Source of the DNA: Aquitalea sp.
Lineage (GTDB): Bacteria; Pseudomonadota; Gammaproteobacteria; Burkholderiales; Chromobacteriaceae
Length of the DNA stretch: 6,387 nucleotides
Reading direction: 5' to 3'
NCBI GenBank assembly: GCA_019232735.1
Contig: JAFANL010000067.1
Location: 1-6,387, forward strand
Numbering within the stretch: the first letter of the stretch is position 1; each line of letters begins with the position of its first letter. The position numbers and the translations under genes are program-made. Below, one piece after another: positions 1-5,740 of the stretch. The notes under the pieces are model-generated. The model ran no database searches and was not told where the DNA came from. It was given only the letters and a program-made list of their open reading frames with translations.

Positions 1-718
1 GGGCCCCATCGGCCTGAAAGCCCATCTGGCACCGTTCATGGCCAACCACGTGGTGGCTGAAGTGCCGGGCGCGGTTGCCGGTCAGACTGCGGTTTCTGCT
101 GCGCCGTTCGGCTCGGCTTCCATCCTGCCCATCTCCTTCATGTATATCCGCATGATGGGTGCCGAGGGCATGAAGGCCGCCACCGAAAACGCGCTGCTGT
201 CGGCCAACTACATGGCCAAGAAGCTGGGTGAGCACTTCCCGGTGCTGTACACCGGTGCCAATGGCCGTGTGGCACATGAGTGCATCATCGACCTGCGCCC
301 GCTCAAGGCCGCCAGTGGCGTGACCGAAGTGGACGTGGCCAAGCGCCTGATGGACTACGGCTTCCACGCCCCGACCATGAGCTTCCCGGTGCCGGGCACG
401 TTGATGATCGAGCCGACCGAATCCGAACCCAAGGCCGAACTGGACCGCTTCATCGCCGCCATGACCGCCATCCGTCAGGAAATCGACCAGGTACAGAACG
501 GCAGCTGGCCGGCGGACAACAACCCGCTGCGCAATGCCCCGCACAGCAAGGCCGACATTGCCGGTGACTGGGAGCGTCCGTACAGCCGTGAAACCGGCCT
601 GTTCCCGCTGCCTTATGTGCTGGAAAACAAGTTCTGGCCGAGCGTGAACCGTATCGACGACGTGTACGGCGACCGTAACCTGGTGTGCAGCTGCCCCAGC
701 ACGGATAGCTATCTGTAA
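1..718 (+). CDS. gcvP: Glycine dehydrogenase (decarboxylating), P protein of the glycine cleavage system, C-terminal part
   Basis: The frame is open from base 2 to the TAA at 716-718, giving 238 residues; the family is normally about 950, so roughly the last quarter is present and the start lies upstream of the window. The enzyme uses PLP to decarboxylate glycine and passes the aminomethyl group to the lipoyl arm of GcvH, in the cytosol. The first residues, GPIGLKAHLAPF, directly follow the family's glycine-rich loop, so the PLP lysine should lie just outside the window. Other recognisable blocks are APFGSASILPIS, HECIIDLRPL and the C-terminal block YGFHAPTMSFPVPGTLMIEP followed by TESE. No frameshift or missing block is seen. 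A terminator 49 bases downstream suggests it ends its transcript; gcvT and gcvH, if linked, would be upstream. Identification is very secure. Confidence 0.97.
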   Translation, partial: GPIGLKAHLAPFMANHVVAEVPGAVAGQTAVSAAPFGSASILPISFMYIRMMGAEGMKAATENALLSANYMAKKLGEHFPVLYTGANGRVAHECIIDLRPLKAASGVTEVDVAKRLMDYGFHAPTMSFPVPGTLMIEPTESEPKAELDRFIAAMTAIRQEIDQVQNGSWPADNNPLRNAPHSKADIAGDWERPYSRETGLFPLPYVLENKFWPSVNRIDDVYGDRNLVCSCPSTDSYL

Positions 719-766
719 GCAGGAAAGCGGTATGGGCATCTGATGCTCACGCCTGCATTTGAGCGC

Positions 767-792
767 AACCCCCGCCATGAGCGGGGGTTTTT
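767..792 (+). terminator. Intrinsic terminator after gcvP
   Basis: A 7-bp G+C stem (CCCCCGC at 769-775 with GCGGGGG at 781-787) closes a 5-base loop and is followed by TTTTT (788-792). AA at 767-768 can extend the stem. It lies 49 bases after the gcvP stop and should separate gcvP from the downstream signalling gene. Confidence 0.9.
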
Positions 793-970
793 CATGTCGG
801 AGTGAACAGATTTTGCTTTAGAGCAAATATGCTAAATAATTTTTTGCTATTTTTATCACCGGGCTAGGCTATGCTGAAATACTTGCATTTCGCATAAAGT
901 ATTAAATAATCTGATAAATATTTAAAGTATTTAGCTTAAAAAACACCCATGAATAGGGATGATTGCTAGA
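793..970. other. A+T-rich intergenic island with short direct and inverted repeats
   Basis: Hand counting 821-950 gives about 28% G+C, against a much G+C-richer surround. It holds a 9-base direct repeat, TAAAGTATT, at 895-903 and 923-931 (28 bases start to start). An imperfect inverted repeat pairs AATACTTGC (878-886) with GCA (892-894) and AGTATT (898-903), with a 3-base bulge. Only very short frames (6-12 codons) without good ribosome binding sites are present, so no gene is called. Likely roles are an upstream promoter/activator region for the GGDEF-EAL gene or a site for an H-NS-like silencer; this is inferred from composition only. Confidence 0.5.
883..910 (+). promoter_or_regulatory. 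Possible sigma-70-type promoter for the GGDEF-EAL gene
   Basis: TTGCAT (883-888) as a weak -35 and AATAAT (905-910, 5 of 6 to consensus) as -10 are separated by 16 bases inside the A+T-rich island. Transcription would start near 917 and give a 5' leader of about 150 bases. The -35 matches only 3 of 6, and A+T-rich DNA produces such matches by chance, so this is tentative. Confidence 0.3.
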
Positions 971-1033
971 ATGACCGTGACTGCCAAACAGGGCGGGCGA
1001 CCCGGAAAGGGAGGCCTGCCTGGGGTGGAGTGA
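971..1033 (+). CDS. Possible 20-codon leader ORF upstream of the GGDEF-EAL gene
   Basis: ATG at 971 opens a frame of 20 codons ending TGA at 1031-1033 (product begins MTVTAKQGG, rich in Gly, Pro and Lys). AGGGA at 955-959 lies 11 bases before the ATG, a little far for a Shine-Dalgarno site. Its last codons (GGG GTG GAG) contain the GGAG that serves a second ATG at 1038. No known peptide is recognised. It may be translated only as a regulatory leader, or may be chance. Confidence 0.2.
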   Translation: MTVTAKQGGRPGKGGLPGVE

Positions 1034-1055
1034 ATTGATGACGTTTGAGGTAGGC
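991..1055 (+). promoter_or_regulatory. Candidate structured leader RNA with two mutually exclusive stems
   Basis: The segment GCCTGCCT (1014-1021) can pair with upstream GGGCGGGC (991-998; six Watson-Crick pairs and two G-U), enclosing a smaller CCC/GGG stem (1001-1003 with 1009-1011). It can instead pair with downstream AGGTAGGC (1048-1055; seven Watson-Crick pairs and one G-U). The downstream strand contains the only purine-rich, Shine-Dalgarno-like bases near the ATG at 1067. The two pairings exclude one another, which could gate translation of the cyclic-di-GMP enzyme. Pairings are seen directly; the switching role is inference, and no known riboswitch consensus was matched. Confidence 0.3.
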
Positions 1056-1058
1056 TGA
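1027..1058 (+). promoter_or_regulatory. Strong ribosome binding site leading into a 6-codon ORF
   Basis: GGAG (1027-1030) sits 7 bases before ATG at 1038, ideal spacing. That ATG reads only six codons (MTFEVG) to TGA at 1056-1058, in a different frame from the main gene, whose ATG follows 8 bases later. By contrast the ATG at 1067 has only GAGG 16 bases away or AGG 12 bases away. Termination-reinitiation coupling into the main gene is a plausible reading; a sequencing indel near 1050-1058 is the alternative. Confidence 0.35.
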
Positions 1059-1066
1059 AACGCGAT

Positions 1067-3085
1067 ATGCTGCATGACGCAATACAGATTGCCCCGGATA
1101 CCATGGCGCGTTTTGCCTTGCTGGAACAGCTGCGCCACCCGATCTGGGTGTTTGATATCGATAACAAGCGGGTGTTCTGGGCCAATACCCAGGCACTCCA
1201 GGTCTGGGATGCCAGCAGTCTGGAGGAATTATCCAGCCGCGACATGGGGCTGGACATGTCCGACGCGGTGTCACGCCGCCTGCACCAGTATCAAAACGAT
1301 TTCGAGCGCTTTGGCATGACGTTTTCCGAAGCCTGGACACTCTATCCCAACGGCAAGCCGCGCAGCCTGCAAGTGGTATTCAGCGGTCTGCGCCATCAGG
1401 GGCGCATGATGATGCTGTGCGAAGCCCTGGGCGAGCTGCAGGCCGATCCCGATACCCTGCGCAGTGCCGAAGCGCTACTGCATTCATCGGTGCAGATTAC
1501 CTTGTATCAGGCTGATGGCCCGGCCCTGTATCGCAATCCCGCCGCGCGGGAAAATGTTATTGACCCTGCCGAGTGCTGGCAGGGTCATTTCCTGTTGCCT
1601 GCCGATGCCGACCAGTTACAGCAGCAGTTGCTGCAGTCCGGCAAGGGGCGACTGGTGGCGCAGGTCTTGACCCGGCGTGGTCCGCGCTGGCACGAGGTGT
1701 CGGCCAGACAGTGCCGCGATGCCGTTTCCGGGCAGGATGCATTGTTGTTCAGTGAGATGGATGTCAGCGAACTGAAAGATGCCGAAGCGCGTGCCCAGTA
1801 TCTGGCCACCCACGACACGCTGACAGGCCTGCCCAACCGCAATTTCGTGCAGCAAAGCTATCCGGCGCTGTTGAAACAAGTGCAGCAGCAGGGCGGGCAG
1901 ATCGCCCTGCTGTGTATCGATCTGGACCGTTTCAAGAATATCAATGACAGCCTGGGGCATGCTTTTGGCGACATGCTGCTGGTGCAGATGAGCGAGCGCC
2001 TGAAGCTGCTGTTGAAGCCGGGCCAGCAGGTGGCGCGTCAGGGGGGCGACGAGTTTTTGGTCCTGATCAGCGCGCCCCAGGTGCGGCTGGCGGCAGAAAA
2101 ACTGGCCCATGCCATCATCGATAGCCTGGCTCAGCCATTGTGGCTGCGTGGTCAGCAAGTACAGCTGACTGCCTCGATCGGCATCAGCCTGTGCCAGGAC
2201 GGTGCGGTGGATATCCAGAGCCATATGCGCCATGCCGATCTGGCCATGTATAGCGCCAAGGATGCCGGGCGCAATGGCGTCAGTTTCTACGATGAAACCA
2301 TGGATGCCCGTGCCCAGGCCCGTCTGGCGCTGGAATATGAAATCCGCCGTGGTCTGGAAAATGGTGAGTTCGAGGCCTTCTACCAGCCGCGGGTAGACTG
2401 CATCAGCGGGAAGATCATCGGTGCAGAGGCGCTGGCGCGCTGGCGTCACCCGGAGCGTGGCCTGCTGTTTCCCGACAGCTTTATTCCCGCCTGCGAGGAG
2501 AGCGGCCTGGTGCGTGAGCTGGATCGCCAGATTCTGCGTCAGGTCGCCGACCATCTGGCGCGCTGGGATGCGCAGAGCAGGGCGCTGCAGATCTCGGTCA
2601 ACCTGTCGGCCAGCCAGTTTACCGACCCGCAACTGACCCGCGAGTTACAGGATATCCTGCAACAAAGTGGCTGCCGCGCGGCCAGCATCGAGCTGGAAAT
2701 CACCGAGTCCCTGCTGCTGGCGCATGATCAAAGCACGCTGGATACCTTGAACTCGCTGCGCAAGATGGGCTTTGCCATCGCCATTGACGACTTTGGCACC
2801 GGCTATTCCAGCCTGGCCTATTTGCAGAACTATCCGCTCAACACCCTCAAGATTGACCGTTCCTTTATTTCCGGCCTGCCACAACGCTCGGCCATCCCGG
2901 AGCTGATTACCAGCCTGTGCCGGATTCTCAAGCTGGACATGGTGGCCGAGGGGGTGGAAACCCATGCGCAACTGGAATGGCTGCGCCAGCAGGGCTGCCA
3001 GCAATACCAGGGCTATCTGTGCAGCCGGCCGGTGTCGCTGGCGCATTTCGAAGCCCTGTTGCGCGATGGCGAGACCTCATCCTGA
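1067..3085 (+). CDS. Cytosolic PAS-PAS-GGDEF-EAL cyclic-di-GMP signalling protein
   Basis: This 672-residue protein should make and/or break cyclic di-GMP. A PAS-like sensor occupies about residues 15-120, with a second, more divergent PAS-like region at about 130-235. The GGDEF domain (about 242-408) carries LTGLPNR, the metal-binding aspartate in CIDLDRFK (D285) and an intact GGDEF at 326-330. The product-inhibition RxxD site five residues upstream is replaced by KPGQ (317-320). The EAL domain (about 418-665) keeps E454-A-L, N512 in VNLSA, E544 in ELEITE, D574-D575 in DDFGTGYSSL, K595, E628 and Q648, so phosphodiesterase activity is expected; the GGDEF half may be a cyclase or a GTP-sensing module. 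There is no signal peptide or membrane segment. The ATG at 1067 is the only usual start between the in-frame stop at 1046 and codon 13, but its ribosome site is weak. The exact name cannot be given. Confidence 0.95.
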   Translation: MLHDAIQIAPDTMARFALLEQLRHPIWVFDIDNKRVFWANTQALQVWDASSLEELSSRDMGLDMSDAVSRRLHQYQNDFERFGMTFSEAWTLYPNGKPRSLQVVFSGLRHQGRMMMLCEALGELQADPDTLRSAEALLHSSVQITLYQADGPALYRNPAARENVIDPAECWQGHFLLPADADQLQQQLLQSGKGRLVAQVLTRRGPRWHEVSARQCRDAVSGQDALLFSEMDVSELKDAEARAQYLATHDTLTGLPNRNFVQQSYPALLKQVQQQGGQIALLCIDLDRFKNINDSLGHAFGDMLLVQMSERLKLLLKPGQQVARQGGDEFLVLISAPQVRLAAEKLAHAIIDSLAQPLWLRGQQVQLTASIGISLCQDGAVDIQSHMRHADLAMYSAKDAGRNGVSFYDETMDARAQARLALEYEIRRGLENGEFEAFYQPRVDCISGKIIGAEALARWRHPERGLLFPDSFIPACEESGLVRELDRQILRQVADHLARWDAQSRALQISVNLSASQFTDPQLTRELQDILQQSGCRAASIELEITESLLLAHDQSTLDTLNSLRKMGFAIAIDDFGTGYSSLAYLQNYPLNTLKIDRSFISGLPQRSAIPELITSLCRILKLDMVAEGVETHAQLEWLRQQGCQQYQGYLCSRPVSLAHFEALLRDGETSS

Positions 3086-3089
3086 TGAG

Positions 3090-3111
3090 TCCGCTGCATA
3101 AGCTTAGCGGA
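3090..3111 (+). other. Hairpin just after the GGDEF-EAL stop
   Basis: TCCGCT (3090-3095) pairs with AGCGGA (3106-3111) around a 10-base loop, four bases after the stop codon. No T-tract follows, so it is not a classic intrinsic terminator. It may stabilise the mRNA 3' end or mark a factor-dependent stop. Confidence 0.4.
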
Positions 3112-3156
3112 ATGTGTCATTTGAATTTGCCACGTCTTGGCTTAAGCTGATGTCCT

Positions 3157-3190
3157 GCAGGGGCTCCGTCATATAGCGGCATCCCCCTGC
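3157..3190 (+). promoter_or_regulatory. Hairpin immediately upstream of the peptide-binding protein's ribosome site
   Basis: GCAGGGG (3157-3163) pairs perfectly with CCCCTGC (3184-3190); inside the 20-base loop CCGT (3166-3169) can pair with GCGG (3176-3179, one wobble). The stem ends two bases before the GGAG (3193-3196) of the next gene, so it could influence translation. It has no T-tract and is unlikely to be a terminator. Confidence 0.35.
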
Positions 3191-3202
3191 GCGGAGATCA
3201 CC

Positions 3203-4786
3203 ATGCCCCTGCGTTCCCTTGCTTTGTTGCTGGCCGTCGCCAGCCCTTTGGCGCTGGCCGCCAAGCCGCTTACCGTCTGTACGGATGCCAATCCGGAAGG
3301 TTTTGATGTGGTGCAGTACAACTCGCTGGTCACCACCAATGCCTCGGCCGACGTGCTGATGAACCGACTGGTGGAATACGATGCCGCCAGTCACAAGCTG
3401 CAACCGGGCCTGGCCAGCAGCTGGCAGGCAAGCAGCGATGGCTTGAGCTACACCTTCAAGCTGCGCCCCGGCGTGGCTTTCCACACAACAGACTATTTCA
3501 AGCCCAGTCGCAAGCTTAATGCGGATGACGTGGTGTTTACCTTCCAGCGCATGCTCGACCCGGATCACTCCTGGTACAAGACCGCAGCCAATGGTTATCC
3601 CCATGCGCAGTCCATGCAGCTGCCCAAGCTGATCAAGTCGGTGAGCAAGCTGGATGCCAGCACCGTACGCTTCGAGTTGAATTACCCGGAGGCGACCTTC
3701 CTGTCCACCCTCAGCATGGGTTTTGCCTCCATCTACTCCGCCGAATACGCGGCCCAGTTGCAAACCGCTGGCAAGCAGGCGGAGCTCAACAGCAAACCGA
3801 TTGGCACCGGTCCCTTCATCCTGCGCAGCTTCCAGAAAGACAGCGTGGTGCGTTACCTGCCCAATCCGGCGTACTGGGGTGCCCGCCCCAAGGTTTCCGC
3901 ACTGGTGTATGCCATCACCCCGGATGCTGCGGTACGGGTACAAAAGCTCAAAGCCGGCGAATGCCAGCTGGCCTTGTCTGCCAAGCCACAGGATGTGCTG
4001 GCGGTGAAGGACGACAGCAAGATACGGGTACTGGAAACACCGGCCTTCATGACCGCTTTTGTGGCCATCAACAGCCAACACAAGCCATTTGACAATGTGT
4101 TGGTACGCCAGGCGGTGAATCTGGCTTTCGACAAGAACACCTACCTGAAAACCGTCTTTGATGGCACGGCCACAACGGCGACCCTGCCTTATCCGCCCAA
4201 TACCTGGGGCTATAACAAGGCAGTCAAGCCTTATCCGCTTGATCTGCTGCGGGCAAAGAAGCTGCTGGCCCAGGCCGGCTACCCCAATGGCTTTGATACC
4301 AGCATCTGGGTAAGGCCAAGCGGCAGTACGCTCAACCCCAACCCCAAGGCTGGGGCCGAATTGTTACAGGCAGATCTGGCCAAGGTCGGCATCCGGGCGC
4401 AGATCAAGGTGATCGAGTGGGGCGAGCTGATCAAGCGTGGCAAGGCGGGTGAGCATGACCTCCTGTTCATGGGCTGGGCTGGCGACAACGGCGATCCGGA
4501 TAATTTCCTGACGCCGCAATTTTCCTGCGCGGCGGTACAGTCCGGTACCAACTTTGCCCGTTACTGCGACCCGAAGCTGGACAAGCTGATTGGCGATGGC
4601 AAGAAAACCAGCGATTTCGCCCAGCGCAGCAAGCTTTATCTGCAAGCACAGAAGCAGATCAGCGATCAGGCACTGTGGCTGCCGCTGGCTCACCCTACGG
4701 CTTACGTACTGGAGCGCAAGGAAGTGTCCGGCTTTGTGGCCAACCCCTTTGGTCGCGTCAACTTCGGCACGGTCAGCTTGCAGTAA
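3203..4786 (+). CDS. Periplasmic peptide-binding protein of the DppA type (ABC transporter family 5)
   Basis: This 527-residue exported protein should capture small peptides in the periplasm for an ABC importer. The signal peptide is MPLRSLALLLAVASPLALA, with cleavage after A19 or A20. GGAG 6 bases before the ATG supports the start. The family-5 framework is clear: TVCTDANPEGFD, LNADDVVFTFQRM, PIGTGPF and GWAGDNGDPDNF (424-435). Numbered from K21, cysteines C26, C254, C442 and C455 fall at 6, 234, 422 and 435, matching the two disulphides I recall for E. coli DppA, and D428 falls at 408, the aspartate that binds the peptide amino end. The residue at position 355, Arg in DppA and recalled to bind the peptide carboxylate, is Ser here (S375). 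No permease or ATPase genes adjoin it. A DppA-like role is secure as a family; the true ligand is uncertain. Confidence 0.93.
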   Translation: MPLRSLALLLAVASPLALAAKPLTVCTDANPEGFDVVQYNSLVTTNASADVLMNRLVEYDAASHKLQPGLASSWQASSDGLSYTFKLRPGVAFHTTDYFKPSRKLNADDVVFTFQRMLDPDHSWYKTAANGYPHAQSMQLPKLIKSVSKLDASTVRFELNYPEATFLSTLSMGFASIYSAEYAAQLQTAGKQAELNSKPIGTGPFILRSFQKDSVVRYLPNPAYWGARPKVSALVYAITPDAAVRVQKLKAGECQLALSAKPQDVLAVKDDSKIRVLETPAFMTAFVAINSQHKPFDNVLVRQAVNLAFDKNTYLKTVFDGTATTATLPYPPNTWGYNKAVKPYPLDLLRAKKLLAQAGYPNGFDTSIWVRPSGSTLNPNPKAGAELLQADLAKVGIRAQIKVIEWGELIKRGKAGEHDLLFMGWAGDNGDPDNFLTPQFSCAAVQSGTNFARYCDPKLDKLIGDGKKTSDFAQRSKLYLQAQKQISDQALWLPLAHPTAYVLERKEVSGFVANPFGRVNFGTVSLQ

Positions 4787-4806
4787 TACCTGCTAATGTG
4801 TTGGGC

Positions 4807-4832
4807 AAAAGGCAGCGTCAGGCTGCCTTTTT
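4807..4832 (+). terminator. Intrinsic terminator after the peptide-binding protein gene
   Basis: GGCAGC (4811-4816) pairs with GCTGCC (4822-4827) around a 5-base loop. AAAA before and TTTTT after extend the stem and give the T-tract, so it could also act on the opposite strand. It starts 20 bases after the stop codon. Confidence 0.92.
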
Positions 4833-4851
4833 GCATGCCGGGCCGGCGTGC
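4833..4851. promoter_or_regulatory. 19-bp near-perfect palindrome upstream of the TetR-family gene
   Basis: GCATGCCGG (4833-4841) and CCGGCGTGC (4843-4851) are inverted repeats with one mismatch around a single base. Size and symmetry suit an operator for a dimeric regulator, and the TetR-type gene starts 126 bases downstream. It directly abuts the terminator T-tract. Role inferred only. Confidence 0.3.
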
Positions 4852-4888
4852 GCAAGAGAACGGGATGCTGGCAGGGGGCTGCTTGCGG

Positions 4889-4919
4889 TATCATGACGGG
4901 GTGTTTGTCGATCACAGAC
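4889..4919 (+). promoter_or_regulatory. Possible -10 element and overlapping operator of the TetR-family gene
   Basis: TATCAT (4889-4894) matches 5 of 6 bases of a -10 box, but no convincing -35 lies 16-18 bases upstream. Nine bases further on, GTTTGT (4903-4908) and ACAGAC (4914-4919) form an imperfect inverted repeat (one wobble) around a 5-base centre. This would sit at the start of transcription, a common place for autoregulation by TetR proteins. Weak evidence. Confidence 0.25.
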
Positions 4920-4977
4920 GCAGCGGGTGCCGGGATTCATCTGTTCCGGGGTTCCGCCTATCGGGAAGAAGCCTGCC

Positions 4978-5652
4978 ATGAGCCGCAAAGAAAGCAAAAG
5001 TCCAACCTTTGACCGCATCGTCGAAGCCAGCCTGCAGCTGTTCAATCAGCAGGGTGAACGCAGCGTGACCACCAATCACATTGCCCGCTATCTGAATATC
5101 AGCACCGGCAATCTGTATTATCACTTTGCCTGCAAGGAAGACATCATCAATGAGCTGTATAGCCGCTATTCCAAGGGAATGGCCGATTATCTCAGCGCGG
5201 CTGGTGAATTGAGCGTGAATGCTTCCGTCGAGGGGCTGGTATCGCTGCTGGAAAAAGTATTGCGCCATCTGTGGGCTTTCCGCTTCATTCCGCAGAGCAT
5301 TTCCAGCCTGTTTTCCGTCAATCAGTCCTTGCAGGAAAGCTATAGCAAGATCGAGGCAGGCTTGATCAGCCGTGGCGTGGAAAAGCTGTTCTTCAAGCTG
5401 CGCGACCAGGGCATGCTGGAAGGGGATGATGTACAGATCGGTTTTCTGGCACGCAATTTCCAGTTGCTGCAAACCGGCTGGATTGCCCGCCCCGACATTG
5501 CCAAATGTCCGCAAGAGGCACAGATCGTGGCGCGGGAGGGCTGTCTGAGCCTGTTGTATTTCCTGGCGCCTTATGTCTCCAGCCGTTTCCGCCAGCCTTT
5601 CGAGCGCGTGCTGTCCAGCCTGAGTCTGGCGCCACTGCCGCTGGCGGTTTGA
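4978..5652 (+). CDS. TetR/AcrR-family transcriptional regulator, PhaD-like
   Basis: The protein is 224 residues from the ATG at 4978, typical for a TetR repressor, which binds operator DNA as a dimer and releases it on binding a small molecule. The N-terminal helix-turn-helix covers about residues 11-60: FDRIVEASLQLFNQQG, then TTNHIARYLNISTGNLYYHF and KEDIINELY. The style ISTGNLYYHF with a preceding LFNQQGE recalls Pseudomonas PhaD from memory, though no polyhydroxyalkanoate genes are nearby. The C-terminal ligand domain (about 65-224) is not recognisable in detail. A GTG at 4927 in frame would add 17 residues but lacks a ribosome site; the 4978 ATG has GGGAAGAAG (4963-4971) upstream, though spacing is slightly long, and leaves the usual short TetR lead-in. 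It stands alone between two terminators. Target and ligand are unknown; autoregulation is likely. Confidence 0.92.
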   Translation: MSRKESKSPTFDRIVEASLQLFNQQGERSVTTNHIARYLNISTGNLYYHFACKEDIINELYSRYSKGMADYLSAAGELSVNASVEGLVSLLEKVLRHLWAFRFIPQSISSLFSVNQSLQESYSKIEAGLISRGVEKLFFKLRDQGMLEGDDVQIGFLARNFQLLQTGWIARPDIAKCPQEAQIVAREGCLSLLYFLAPYVSSRFRQPFERVLSSLSLAPLPLAV

Positions 5653-5667
5653 GCGTGTAGCCCTGAA

Positions 5668-5695
5668 AAAAAGCCGACCAACTGGTCGGCTTTTT
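5668..5695 (+). terminator. Strong intrinsic terminator after the TetR-family gene
   Basis: GCCGACCA (5673-5680) pairs perfectly with TGGTCGGC (5683-5690), flanked by an A-run before and TTTTT after, which makes it potentially bidirectional. It lies 15 bases after the stop and isolates the regulator from the downstream methionine gene. Confidence 0.95.
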
Positions 5696-5740
5696 CTATT
5701 GGCATGCCAGATTTTTCATAAGCTTTTCACTTTCCCTGAC

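Noticed and set aside
981..1060. GEMM-I cyclic-di-GMP riboswitch
   Set aside because: A CAAAC and a nearby GGGA are present before a cyclic-di-GMP enzyme gene, but the GGGACGCAAAGCC core and the tetraloop/receptor pattern are missing. A covariance-model search would settle it.
1616..2632. Open frame of 338 codons on the minus strand
   Set aside because: Antisense to the GGDEF-EAL gene, rich in Gln, Leu and His as expected from reverse-reading its codons, with no family resemblance.
3104..4081. Long open frame of 325 codons on the minus strand
   Set aside because: It lies wholly opposite the well-supported peptide-binding protein gene and its leader, has no recognisable domain, and its composition is that of an antisense shadow in G+C-rich DNA.
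1067..4786. GGDEF-EAL protein and peptide-binding protein as a sensor pair
   Set aside because: The GGDEF-EAL protein has no membrane or periplasmic part through which a binding protein could signal, and a 117-base gap with hairpins separates the genes.
4817..4828. Neisseriaceae DNA uptake sequence on the minus strand (11 of 12 to a variant I recall, AGGCAGCCTGAA)
   Set aside because: The match lies in the terminator stem and occurs once in 6.4 kb; AGGCAGC/GCTGCCT is a common terminator stem. Genome-wide counts would be needed to claim an uptake signal.
4927..4977. GTG start at 4927 for the TetR-family gene
   Set aside because: No ribosome site precedes it, and it adds an untypical 17-residue tail; the ATG at 4978 gives the usual TetR N-terminus.
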